A DNA stretch of 64,000 nt from Plantago major. Taxonomy: Eukaryota > Streptophyta > Magnoliopsida > Lamiales > Plantaginaceae. The position numbers and the translations under genes were made by a program. Below are positions 12,712 through 23,314 of the stretch, one piece after another. The notes beneath the pieces are model-generated. The model worked only from the letters and a program-made list of their open reading frames with translations. It had not been told where the DNA came from and did not search any database. The DNA lies in contig CM048840.1 in NCBI GenBank assembly GCA_026545765.1, positions 53,134,580-53,198,579 of the forward strand, in the 5' to 3' direction. Position 1 is the first letter of the stretch, and every line of letters starts with the position of its first letter.

Positions 12712-13611
12712 AAATCAAATCCCTGGGCAATGAAGAAGGCTGCAAAACTCTCACAAGAACTAATCTTGATGATGATGATGAAGAGACTGATGAAGATGAA
12801 GCTCCTCTTCATAGAAAAAGAAAAATTGATAGCCTAACTGAGCCCATAGCTGCAAAGCGTTTGGCAGCTAAAACACCCTCTAGAAATACCAAGTCTATCC
12901 AGGGTGGTTCTTCAAGCATTACCCCAAGGGAGAATTCAAGACAAGGAGGAACAGGCTGAGAGCTGAACAAAGACAACTTCGACTACCACTCAGGCCTGAA
13001 GAAGCCAAGATTGAGTATGTGAAGACCAACAGTGACTCCACTGTCTATAGGTGCATTAATCAGAAGAATGGCTACTGGATTCTGGAACTCAAGCACTTAT
13101 TGGTAAATTAAAATTTTTCAGAACCAATCCATAAACAGCTCATGGCATGGAGAAAAGACAAGCCAATCTTGATTAACACCAACCACATCAAAGCCTGGTT
13201 GGATTTTGAAGTAATCAAGAGAATAGAAGACATGAAGAAGGACCTCTCTGATGTATGTCCTTATGGAAAGCCAGATGATGTGCACAGAATTCCCAACATC
13301 ACTGGAACAGGCACAAGAGCAAGGCTTGTTGTGCCTATGAGTCCTTCTACTTAACTGAAGATCAATACAAGGGTGACATCAGATATCTGAAGATCATTTA
13401 TGAATACTTCAAGCTATCAGATATCAGAATCGAGCATGCCTGGAAGTGGGGAAAGTATCTGTGGGTCAAGCACTTTGCCAAGAAAAATCCTACCAAAACC
13501 TACAAGGAAGTCTGTGGATTTGCCAGAGACACAGAGATGATTGTCAGAACTCTTCTCTATGACTACTCTGATGATATCAAAAGGTTTGGTGATAGGAAAT
13601 TTGCAGATTGA

Positions 13612-13968
13612 TCCATTGAACTGCTTTTGAAGACTTGAAGACTAGTTTATTAGGATGTCTACTTGGAGCTTGGCTACTCCTGTTGTCCTAATTTACTATG
13701 TATTTTTGTATCTTGCTGACTGAGCTGAATTGTATTATGTACTAAAGTTATCTGTAAACTTTTTTGGTAACATATCTGATGAACTTACTCTCAGATATCT
13801 TTTTCTATAAAAGATAACTTGTCAACAAAGATCACACCTTGTGATTTGGTGGATGTTAACTTTCTGCACTTATTTATATGAATTCAAAAATCATAAGAAA
13901 TGATTAAGTGGTGGATTGTTTCCTCATCCAGATTTGTAATAGGTCAGATAGTCATCATTGACTGATCA
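13612..13968 (+). other. 3' untranslated region of element 1
   Basis: AT-rich non-coding sequence after the TGA of the extra gene, with one CAGATATCT motif at 13792-13800. No gene seen. Confidence 0.6.
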
Positions 13969-13982
13969 AAATGGGGAAAATT
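13969..13982 (+). other. Polypurine tract of element 1
   Basis: AAATGGGGAAAATT directly abuts the 3' LTR start TGTTAGGA at 13983. It is the usual primer position for plus-strand DNA synthesis. Confidence 0.85.
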
Positions 13983-15604
13983 TGTTAGGAATATCTGTTT
14001 AGATTTTGATCAGCAACCTAATGATTTATCTTAGCTCAGAAAGGTTGTTAGTACTCTTGGTTCACTTGAACACTGTAAAAGGGGAAACTCACTAAGTATG
14101 ATAGTCTAGAAAAATCTTGTATAGGATGTTAGGTCTCGAAATGTAATTTTTATTTTCTGAAGAAGACCAAGAAGAAGACATCCAACAGGAAAAGTTCAAC
14201 AATTTTTGAAGACTTAAAGACTGCACAAGATTGCTGAAGACAAAGGTTTTTCAGATACCTATGACCAGATATCTTGAAGACACAAGCGTTTTTAAATAAA
14301 CAGTGTTACAAGAGATATCTGAGAAATAAAAGGTTTCTGAACGAGGAAAAGTGCCCACAGATATCTACACTCAGATATCTTGAATAAAGATTATGTTTCC
14401 AGGAAACAATATATTCTTAACAAGTGGTATCTGGAGTTGTGATAATCTCTGGAAAAGGACGTGCAAAGCTTCAGAAAGCGTGCATAGTTCAGTTGGCACT
14501 ACAGGACAAAGTATAGTACAATGCATTAAATGCGCGGACAAAACTGTCTGAACAAAAATGGTAGCTTCTGAAAAAGAAGACAAGCCTGCTACAGTACTAT
14601 ACTCATATATCAATAGTTTGAAATTGAGTTAAGCCTAACGGATACTATTCAAACGGCACTCAAATTCATCTATAAATATCAACACTTAGACTGCTTGAGA
14701 ACACATTGAACACCTTAGAACACACAGAACTTACACTCTCACACAAGCTCTCTCAAGCAAACTACTTACCTTCAAGCTTTCTGTTGCGACCAAAGCTCTT
14801 GATTCTAAGTAGCACTAAAGTTCTAAAGTGTCCTGATCCTTAACAAGCATTGTTATTTGTGAAAGAGGTGAACTAAGATTTCATATCTGAGTTTCATTCT
14901 CTTGAACACTTATCATAGACTTGGGTCAGTAAAGAACAAGATACCATACATTGCAAAGTGTATTAAGTATACTTGATTCATAGAGCTATCTGAATAACTG
15001 AATAAGTTATTAAAGAAGCTCACCTGACAAATTACCTTAACCAACACCTTAATCATGGGAGTATGTGAAGTACTTAGTTTGGGAAACTAAGGAATAACTC
15101 CAAGGTTACTGAGCACATGAAGTACTTAGTTTGGGAAGCTAAGGAATAGCTCAAAAAGTTTTCTGAGTACATGAAGTACTTGGCTGTGAAAGCCGGGGAA
15201 TAACTCAGGGGGGAACACTTGGTTGGGAACCTAGTGTATTTAGGAATCGAGAGAAGATACTTGTAAGGTCACCTCAATTATCTGTCTTAGTGGATTCTAG
15301 GTCTGAGAAAGGCTGAAGTGGATTAGTTGAAGGATTACGCCACCTTCAGATACCACTATAAAAAGACTTGTGTTATTTACTTTCTACAGTTTATTACTTG
15401 CTTTATTTATCTTGTAAAGTATTTACACTTATCTTGCTGAGCACGTGCACTTATCACAGAAAAGTCTTCCGCTCTCTGAAATTAAGTATCAGATATCTTC
15501 ACAGATATCTGAGAAACTGTGTTTATCGATAAAAGTTTTAAAAGACTATTCACCCCCCCCCCCTCCCGTCCTAGTCTTTTACTTTGTCGTTATCTGGACC
15601 AACA
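13983..15604 (+). repeat. 3' LTR of element 1, complete (1622 bp)
   Basis: It begins TGTTAGGA after the polypurine tract and ends ACCAACA before unrelated sequence. It includes a T/A-rich promoter-like region with CTATAAATATC (about 14670), the tandem repeat described for the 5' LTR, several GATATC palindromes (14267, 14313, 14359, 14374, 15491, 15504) and a C-run near 15552. Confidence 0.95.
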
Positions 15605-15727
15605 GTATTTTCACATCCCAACTAATTCACTTATCCCTTACCAAGCAGTCACACTACTTTCAAATAAGTCACATAGTGGGACATGGGACAGGGCAGCGTT
15701 TTTCTGGGAATGGACAAGAAGAATTGG
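15605..15727. other. Short host spacer between element 1 and the solo LTR
   Basis: 123 bp with no gene. It starts with GTATT, the presumed target duplication of element 1, and ends with ATTGG, the left target duplication of the solo LTR. Confidence 0.8.
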
Positions 15728-17137
15728 TGTTAGGAATATCTGTTTAGATTTTGATCAGTAAACCCTAATGACTTATCTTAGCTCAGAAAGGTAACCAGTA
15801 CTCTTAGTTCACTTGAACATTGTAAAAGAAAAAACTTTCTGAGTATGTTAGTCTAGCAAATCTTATATAGGATGTTAGGTCTCAGATTGTCATTTTTATA
15901 TTTTTGAAGAAGACCAATAAGCAAGCATCCAGTAGGAAGGAGCTCATTTCTGAAGATCAAGAGACTGCACAAGATTGCTGAAGACTAAGGAAATACGTTT
16001 CCTCAGATACCTTTGGCTCAGATACCTTAAAGAAATTAAGTGTCTTTGGAAGCCAAGTATTTCAATAGGTTTCTGATATCCAATGCTCACTGAGAAAGGA
16101 CATGCAAAGCCTCAGATAGCTTGCATTGTACCGTTGAGACTACAGGACAAAAGATAGTACACTACATTTATTACACAGATAGAGATGTCTGAACAAAAGA
16201 GGAAATCTCTGAAAAGAGACAAAGCTCACTGCAGTACTATCTTCATATATCAATAATTTGAATTTCAATATGCCTAATGGATACTATTCAAACAGTATGA
16301 TTTTCAACTATAAATATCACCAATTAGAATGCTTGAAAGACACACAACTACGAACTTACAACTTACAAGCATACAAGCCTTCTACCTACTTAATGATTAG
16401 CCTATTGTTGCGACCAAAGCTCTAGAATTATAAGTAGCACGAAAGTTCTAACAAGAATTGTATATTGTGAAGGAGTTGAATCCAAGGATAAAGTTGCGAC
16501 TGATATCTGAGATTCATTCTCTTGACCAACAACAAGACTTCGGTCAGTAAAGAACAAGTTCCCATACACTGAAAAGAGTATTAAGGAAGCTTGATTCTAA
16601 AGAGCTCTCTGAGATAACTGAATAAGTTATAAGAGCTAGCTCAACTGATAAACTACCATAACCAACACCAACAAGCGTTAAGCACAGGAAGTACTTGGTT
16701 TTGGAAGCTGGGGAATAACTCATAGGTTACTGACTAGAGGAAGTACTTGGCTGAGAAAGCCGGGAATAATTCAGGGGACACTTGGTTGCGAACCTAGTGT
16801 AAAAGGGATCAAGAGATAGGATTTTGTAAGTAGAACTCATCATCTTATCTTAGTGGATTCAAATCCTGAGAAAGTACGAGTGGATTAGTTGAAGGATTAC
16901 ACCACCTTCAGATACCACTATAAAAAGCTTTGTGTTTACTTATTGCTTTACTTACTTGCTGGGTACTTACACACTTTATTACTTGCTGGGTACTTACACA
17001 CTTTATAGCTTGCTGACACGTGCACTTCCGCTCTCTGAATATAAGTATCAGATATCTGAGAAACTGTTTTATCGACAAAAGTTTGAAAAGACTATTCACC
17101 CCTCTAATCTTTTACTTTGTCGTTACCTGAACCAACA
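15728..17137 (+). mobile_element. Solo LTR of the element 1 family
   Basis: It begins TGTTAGGAATATCTG and ends ACCAACA, and resembles the element 1 LTR through its whole length with more substitutions and some deletions. It is flanked by perfect 5-bp duplications ATTGG (15723-15727 and 17138-17142), so it is a true insertion later reduced by recombination between its two LTRs. It lies only 123 bp from element 1. Confidence 0.93.
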
Positions 17138-17690
17138 ATTGGAGACTGATTGAACGATTCCGGCCAGAAATCAAAGTTTGTCAACCTATTGTCGAAGAAG
17201 GGGCGACAACCGAAGTTCAAGATCTGTCTGTCATCATTGGAATTCAAGAAGAAGAATGGGGCGGTGGAGGAAGGGCTGCAGCGCCCGGAATTCAGGCAGA
17301 AGAATAAGGGGCGATGCATGTGGGCAGGGTGGCGGCAGAAAGTGGAGGAGAAGGGCGGTGGAGTGTTGGAAAAAAGAAGGGAAAGATAGTAAATGAACAT
17401 TAAAATTGTACTTGCATGAAAGCTTTTCCCGTATAGTTGGCAAAGTGAAACAAATAGTTTAAAATTATTTCTTATAAATTTTAACAGCTTGTAAAGAAAA
17501 TAATTTATCGATTGTATAAATAGTGAACTTTTAGCTAAAGTATTTGAAAATGTAAAATTTTCCTAAAAAATAGGAAAGTTAAGGTTTATTGTGGTTTTTT
17601 GGGGTTTAGAGGTACGACCGACCGGGTTTCTTAAAAAACCGCCGAGACACACATTTTTTTATTATTCTTTAATAATTATGTTATGGTTTT
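17138..17690. other. Gene-free host sequence
   Basis: A GC-richer patch (17150-17390) with overlapping short open frames but no recognisable protein, then AT-rich sequence. An AGGAAAGTTAAGG motif near 17571 loosely resembles the reverse complement of sequence at 30380-30400; see findings. Confidence 0.5.
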
Positions 17691-18918
17691 AAGTTGTTAG
17701 CATTGAAAGTTTTAGTTACAGATTTAACGTATTTTGTTAATGTTTTAAGAGTTGATGTGATGGTTTTAATGTGTCAGTATTGTATGTTTCAATCATAATT
17801 TTAACCTCTTTTGTTAAATTTTAAGAGAGGTGCGATGGTTTAAGGAGCTGCATGATAGGTTTTTAAAATGGTTTGTTATAGTTTTAAATGACAACCTAAT
17901 ATCATTAAATCATTATTAAACAAGTCTAAAAGTTTCAGGGATACCATTAAAACATCAATAAACAAGCTTAAAATAAAGTTACTTGAAACATCTGTCATTA
18001 CAATACTGAAACATTCAGTCATCAAAAGATTTTAAAACACTTATTCTCATAGGGCAAAAAATTACAATAAACGTTCATTCGGTGTTTTTTATGCAGATGC
18101 AAACTAAGTTGTTAAAATAGGCTTTTTTCGAGTAAACTTGTTGGTGAACTTCGGCTTCCGGCCTTTTGTTGCATGTGCTTGTTGCTCAATACTGGAATGA
18201 CACATTTGAGAGACCTATCATCAACTCGATGTCTCATCAGCACCTGCTTAAAACATCCATTAACTGGGTTAAAACCATAACAACTCTCATTAAAACTATC
18301 ACATTGGTGCTTAAACAAAAAAGGAACATGCAAAACAAGATAAAAATAGTAACATTGATGCTTAAAACCATATCAATGCCTCTTAAAACTATAACAAAGT
18401 AGGAATATGCAACACAAGCTAAAAACAGTAAAATTGATATTTAAAAACGATAGCAGTGCCTTGTAAAACTATAACAATGCTTCTTAAAACTATAATAAAG
18501 CATTTCCAAACAATCAAATCATAAATATTTAATCAGAAGCTAAAAAGACTAATGTTGCTGCTTAAAACTATATCAATAGGTCTTAAAACTGTACCATATG
18601 CGCTAAAAATAATAACAATCAGAAATATTTCAACACAGGCTAAAAATAGTAATATTGAAACTTAAAACAATAACAGTGCATTTTAAAACAATAACAGTGC
18701 ATCTTAAAACTATAACAAAGCAGAAAGATGCAACACAAACTAAAAACAGTAACATTAATTGATTCTTAAATCCATAACAGTGTCTCTTAAAACTATAACA
18801 ATGCCTTTTAAAACTATGACATTGCATCTGCAAAAAATCAAATCATAATCAGAAGCTAAAAACACTAACGTTGATGCTTAAAACTTCAATGATATGTCTT
18901 AAAACTATAACATATGCG
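17690..18918. repeat. Degenerate minisatellite-like repeat, left part
   Basis: Repeated words related to CTTAAAACTATAACAATGC recur dozens of times, within a looser 80-110 bp higher-order unit that also contains ATGCAACACAAGCTAAAAA (for example near 18326, 18406, 18632, 18727). It stops exactly at element 2 and resumes at 29504. It has no coding potential. Confidence 0.8.
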
Positions 18919-18919
18919 T

Positions 18920-19767
18920 TGTTAGAACTTAAGATCCCGGATTGGTACTTTGAAACAAGATCAATAGACAATGTTGCCAACAATGTTGTTCAACACTGTC
19001 TACAGTAAACAGATAGCAGCGGATGAATAATGTAACTTCTATTACCAAGCCAATATATAGAAAAATATATTGACAGCGCCTTAGGCAAAATATCTACTAA
19101 CAGGAAAAGTAGATCTAATCAATTAGGTTTAATACAATCACAAACGATTGATTAAACAACCAAAACTAGCCCTAGAAGAACCAACAGTAAAAGCTATTCT
19201 AGGTCGATGTTTGAAAGAGTTATTCCAACAATGAATACTCTTAGACAAACTCTAAAGCTAGCAGAAAACAAGAAGCCTAAACTCTTTTAATAAAAACTCG
19301 ATTGATAATCAAGAAAAGCTCAAAACATTGCTTTGCTGAATCCTTGCATATATATACTTGAGATGTCGACCTCTTCCATCTATGTCGAAAGGCAATAGGA
19401 TCTTGTCAAAGGCAATTTTTCCTTTTACTTGTTTTCTTCAAAAAGCGCATAGAAGGAAATTCCCATATTTCAATTCTTCATAAAATATATTCCTTCTTGC
19501 TTTCACCACAGGCTGTTCTTTTTCCTTAAATCAAATCTTGTTTGTTTTGTCACTACTTCCAGTCCAAGTATCCTGTACAATGTGCTTTGTCTTCGATGTC
19601 TGCAACAATGCTATATCTTCAATGTTATGCCAACATTGAATTCTATCCTGTCACAATGTTATACAACATTGATAATCCTGCAGCTTCACAAACAACAACA
19701 AACATAAACTTGGAACTGATTATTGAAAAACAAGATTATCAAAATATAAGTGCATGCTGCACTTTCA
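18920..19767 (-). repeat. 3' LTR of element 2
   Basis: Read on the minus strand it starts TGAAAGTGCAGC and ends CTTAAGTTCTAACA. It is the same length as its partner at 28656-29503. It contains two CAATGTTG copies (18969, 18981) and two CAATGTT/CAACATTG inverted pairs (19620-19638, 19654-19671). Confidence 0.95.
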
Positions 19768-20005
19768 ATCTCCCCCTTAATCTTAGTATTTCATCACAAA
19801 ACAAATCAAGAGATCAGATCATAGAAACAGTACTAAGAACTACTACAAGAGATCAAATCTCCCCCTTAACCAGACAACTTAAGAAATCTCCCCCTTAACC
19901 AGACAGCTTAAGGAATCTTCAAGAGAATTTAAAATATTACAGACCCACACAAATTATAAATTGTTCAACACAAACTCAAACTCAAGAAGAATGAACTCAA
20001 GTTAT
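19768..20005 (-). other. 3' untranslated region and polypurine tract of element 2, with extra tract copies
   Basis: On the minus strand AAGGGGGAGAT abuts the LTR at 19768. Two further copies of a unit ending in AAGGGGGAGATTT lie at about 19857-19901, and another G-rich tract (AAAAAGGGGGAGAAT) at about 20010-20024. Multiple polypurine tracts are a known habit of Sireviruses. Confidence 0.75.
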
Positions 20006-21968
20006 CTATTCTCCCCCTTTTTGTGAGGAAAGAAAAGAAACTAGAGTATTTCTGAACTTCAGATTGTTTGAGATCTGCTCATCAAGCCCTTTGATTTGCT
20101 CCAGAATCAGCTTGTCCTGTTCAGTTAAAATACCTGCAGACAGAGTTTCAATGTTAGGAGTCAATGTTGTCCCAACATATAAGTCAACATTGGAATGTTG
20201 AGCTGCAACTACAGAGCTTTCTGGTACATCAGTTTTGCCAGTAGAAAGAGGCATATTCTCCTCCACATCCATGTTCACAGAAACATCAGGATCTACCCAA
20301 GGAAGATCACAGATCCTGTCATGTGTTTCCAGCAGTTGTTTGGTGATTGTGATGGATTTGAAGTTGGAATGATGGACATCATTGGCTTTAACCTCAATAC
20401 CCTGCATCTGAAGAACAGCAAATATAGTGGATGGAAGAATCAAATGGCCTCTGATCCCTCTATTCTTAGAATTTTCTAGATGCTTGAGAATCCTTTCTCC
20501 CAGATTGACATTGTAACCCATTTTAATCCTGTAAAGCAACATGGCTGCCTCTTGGCTGAGCTTGTTGTTATTGGAAGATGGCAACCAGTTGTACAGGCAG
20601 ATCCTGGCAAGAACAGATACTAGAGAGCAACAATATTTCAAATCTAGAGTTCCAGTAGGCCAAGATTTTAATTTTCCTGCAGTTAGCTCTCTTGCAATCT
20701 CATCCATAGTTACCTCCACAGGAGTCTCAATCTCATCCCTATTTCTATGCAGCACAGTATTGATATCCTTAGAAGTCAAGAAGCATACATCACCTCTCAA
20801 GTACACACAGTGATGCTTACCATGCCCTTCACTACCAAAATTCTCAGATAAGTGGGCATAGAATTCTCTTATGATTTCAGGAACAAATGCAGCATATTGA
20901 GTAACAGCATAATAGAGATTCCTTTTCTTCAGATAGGCAACCAAGTTATACTCTTCAAATGAGTCTTCTTTAATTATCTTCTCAACATCTATAGCATTGT
21001 TTTTGATTTTCTCATATTTTTCTAGATTCTTGTTATCATAGAACAAATGAGAAACTGCATCTTCATCCCAATCAGAACCATCTGTAAACACAGGTTCAGA
21101 GGATAGATCATTTACCTCAGGGTCTTCAATCTGGTCTTCTCCAAGAATGACATCCTCATCATCAAGTGATTCTTCTTCAGATTCTTCCTCCTCTGTCTAC
21201 TTCATAATCTTCAGAGTCATCTGAGCTTTCATCTGAGTTTCTCAGATCTTCTTCTTCAACCATTGACTCATCCTTAGAGTCATCTTCAGTTTCTGGCTCA
21301 TAATCTTCCATATCATTAGAGCTTTCATCATTGTTATCATCATGAGCGGTGATGTTGCAGCAACATCCTCATCTATATTCATTGGATCACTTTCAGTTTT
21401 CTCTGAGTCATCTGACTGCCAATCTTCCACTTCAACTAGTTCAATGGTAGGCTCATCTGCGGGTTTCTCAACATTTTCAGAACGCATGCTAGTCTGATTC
21501 TCATCATTCAGGCCATCAGTAGCCGTTTCCCCTGTTTTGTCAGGTTGTTGTACATCATCTTTTTCAACAGGATTTTGGGGGTTTTCTGTCAGATCTGGAT
21601 GTTGAATTTCGGGATGTCCAACATCTTCCCCAGCATCCTCCATGGGAGCATCTTTCTCTATCCCCATTGGGCTTTCATCATCATCCCTCAGATCTTGTGG
21701 CAAGTCGACTGGCATGCTCCCCAATTTAACAAGGGTTTCAAAGAAATTCAGAGGGGTTTGATGGTGATGACTCAGTCTGGGTTTTTGGAGATGGTGGTTT
21801 TGGTACAGGAGATGAGGGTTTTTCAGCACTATCTTCCGAATCCTCACAATTATAGACTGGAATCTCAAAATCATCCGGTTCCGCACGAATGGGAAGAGGA
21901 TAAGCTTGCTCCCCCTCAGGTGTTTGCAATGAAAATCCGGGCAAGACGGGTTTTGTCGGGGACGACAT
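20006..21968 (-). pseudogene. Extra 3' gene of element 2: acidic N-terminus plus plant-transposon-type domain (broken)
   Basis: It starts at the ATG at 21968 (MSSPTKPVLPGF). About 300 residues are Asp/Glu/Pro/Ser-rich, with frameshifts near 21740 and 21200. A folded domain of about 250 residues (21091-20300) follows, with YYAVTQYAAFVPEIIREFY, a VYLRGDVCFLTSKDI segment and PSTIFAVLQMQGIEV. It resembles the 'putative plant transposon protein' family and is alignable by eye, motif by motif, with LEFYNN...VQGKEILLDLTTFCKLF in element 1. A Gln/Glu/Leu helical tail ends at 20006. The domain is C-terminal here but N-terminal in element 1. No membrane anchor or signal peptide is visible, so 'env' is unsupported. 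Role unknown. Confidence 0.75.
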
Positions 21969-22235
21969 TGATTGGATCGTGAAGCTATAGTTGAGGGAGA
22001 AAGAGCGGGAGAGGAGTTTTGTTTGAGAGAGACAAGAGAGTAAAGTGAGTGGAAGGTGAAGAGTTTTGGGAGTAAGAAGTAAATACAGGGAAAGAATTTT
22101 TTTTTTTTTTTTTAAGAGAGAGAGAGGTTTGGAAGGAAGGCAGTTTTTGTGAGTGGTGGAGAAGTGGGCTAATGAGAGAGGTAGTGGTAATATGGTTGGA
22201 GGGGTGTTTTTGGTTGGTTTGCTCCAAGGATCATA

Positions 22236-22246
22236 ATCATATATAT
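22236..22246 (-). promoter_or_regulatory. TATA-like box upstream of the element 2 extra gene
   Basis: On the minus strand GATATATATG lies about 270 bp before the ATG at 21968, followed by a C/T-rich leader. Its position matches the TATA-like box of element 1. Weak evidence on its own. Confidence 0.35.
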
Positions 22247-22264
22247 CAAAACACAAACCAAGAT

Positions 22265-23314
22265 CTGTACATTTGAATTAATATGAGATTAAGGAAAGCA
22301 AATGACCACCGTATCAATTAGGTCAAGAATGAAGAAGGTTCTCAAAACTCAACCTAGGGAGGTACATTTTTGTTTTAGGAAACAAATCAAGGTCAGATAA
22401 GAGTAAGATATTATATTTTACACTTTACATTTTACCAGATTACCCAAGACACAAAAATACTCCCCCTCAAACCCAACCCAAAACACAGAAAAAGCACACA
22501 AAAACATAGCAAAGTAGGTACTTCCAGTACAGACAATGTTGACCAGGATGTTGGCTCAACATTGATGACAACATCGGAATATCAGACCACTCTTAATGTA
22601 AGTCAGCCAGGAAACCAAGTCTCAAGATGTGCAGATTCGATTAACACCGATCTTTGGGCAGTAAAACAGAAGAAGAAAGGAATACCAAAGAAATACACTC
22701 AACATTGCCTCAAGAAGTAAATTGAACAATTAGCATAAGTTTGAGTGGGGGTGACCATGAGACCACATTTGACCACATTGGGTAATTTGGTACTCAGAAA
22801 GTGAACCAGCAGCTTTACGAGAATCGGCACTTTTGTGCGTGTCGGTTTCCAGTACAGGCCATCAACCCTCACGACATATGACACATTGGCCACGTCGATA
22901 TCTGGATAGTATTTGAAACACACTTGACACGATCCTCGACGGAAACAATTCGAGCCCTTTTTATCATAATTCATTAGATTTATTAAGCATAAAGGACAGG
23001 AGGCAACATCAAGAGTGAGTCAAGGTACGAGTAAAAATAGCCAAAAAGCAGCAAAAGTGGGTTTTACATAAAGCAAACACACAGGAGACTCGATCCCTTT
23101 CAACCTTGGTTTCAAATAGCCTTTCAAACCCTAAGCATCACCACTGTAAGCTACAAATAGGAACAACCATTGACCATGAAGCACAAAAAACACATAGACA
23201 CACAAGAATAAGAAAGAGAAAAGACTAAAAGAATAACAGAAAGACAACACTAGGTAAACATAGAAGACAATGTTGACCAGGATGTTATGTCAACATTGCT
23301 TGCAGCAAATCCTA
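22265..23314 (-). other. Spacer between pol and the extra gene of element 2
   Basis: It contains no recognised protein. One open frame (22974-22699, minus, 91 codons) has several Cys residues but matches nothing I know. Two copies of a composite motif (CAATGTTGACCAGGATGTT followed by CAACATTG) sit at 22534-22564 and 23268-23298, with a single CAACATTG at 22700. It corresponds in position to the hairpin-bearing spacer of element 1. Confidence 0.6.

Larger units (their letters stand above)
7939..13611 (+). pseudogene. Extra 3' gene of element 1: plant-transposon-type domain, acidic exons, coiled coil, C-terminal domain (broken)
   Basis: From the ATG at 7939 comes a Lys-rich start, then about 140 residues with VVDFNPDHWTS, DVLEFYNNSRI, VQGKEILLDLTTFCKLFDL and (after a frameshift near 8431) the conserved continuation to about 8860. 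This resembles the 'putative plant transposon protein' domain seen in plant elements. A basic stretch (KKRKTED, KKPRTSRKK) looks like a nuclear signal. Then come acidic repeats, five short introns (9846-10738), a basic helical region (10739-11108), a Gln/Glu coiled coil (about 11420-11620), a poly-Glu tract coded by a GAG/GAA microsatellite, and a C-terminal domain ending at the TGA at 13609. Stops at 9192, 9447, 10143, 12015, 12510 and 12552 and shifts near 8431, 11090 and 12950 disable it. In Sireviruses this slot is often called env-like, but I see no signal peptide or membrane anchor. Function unknown. Confidence 0.7.
1..15604 (+). mobile_element. Element 1: Sirevirus-like Ty1/copia LTR retrotransposon with extra 3' gene
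   Basis: The order is truncated 5' LTR, tRNA-Met-type primer site, gag, pol (protease, integrase, reverse transcriptase, RNase H), a 5.7-kb extra gene, polypurine tract and 3' LTR. Integrase before RT makes it Ty1/copia. The long gag with a coiled-coil tail, the long internal region and an extra gene after pol fit the Sirevirus (SIRE/Maximus) lineage. The LTRs start TGTTAGGA and end ACCAACA. The base pairs after the 3' LTR (GTATT, 15605-15609) would be the right target duplication; the left partner lies outside the window. gag, pol and the extra gene all carry stops and frameshifts, so this copy cannot make its proteins unaided, yet the LTRs look nearly identical. Confidence 0.93.

Noticed and set aside
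12450..12812. Long minus-strand frames rich in Phe/Leu or Ser
   Set aside because: They are the reverse reading of the GAG/GAA microsatellite and have no independent support.
13107..13140. A sixth short intron in the extra gene (GTAAATT...AACAG)
   Set aside because: At about 36 bp it is too short for plant splicing; probably a decayed segment.
7939..13611. Calling the extra gene an envelope gene
   Set aside because: Although Sirevirus 3' genes are often labelled env-like, I see no signal peptide, transmembrane anchor or cleavage site; nuclear-type basic patches and a plant-transposon-type domain argue otherwise.
16908..17153. Open frames over the end of the solo LTR
   Set aside because: They follow small LTR repeats and have no protein similarity.
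19542..19898. Open frame of 118 codons, repeated at 29278-29520
   Set aside because: It lies in the LTR of element 2 on the antisense strand and appears twice only because the LTR is duplicated.
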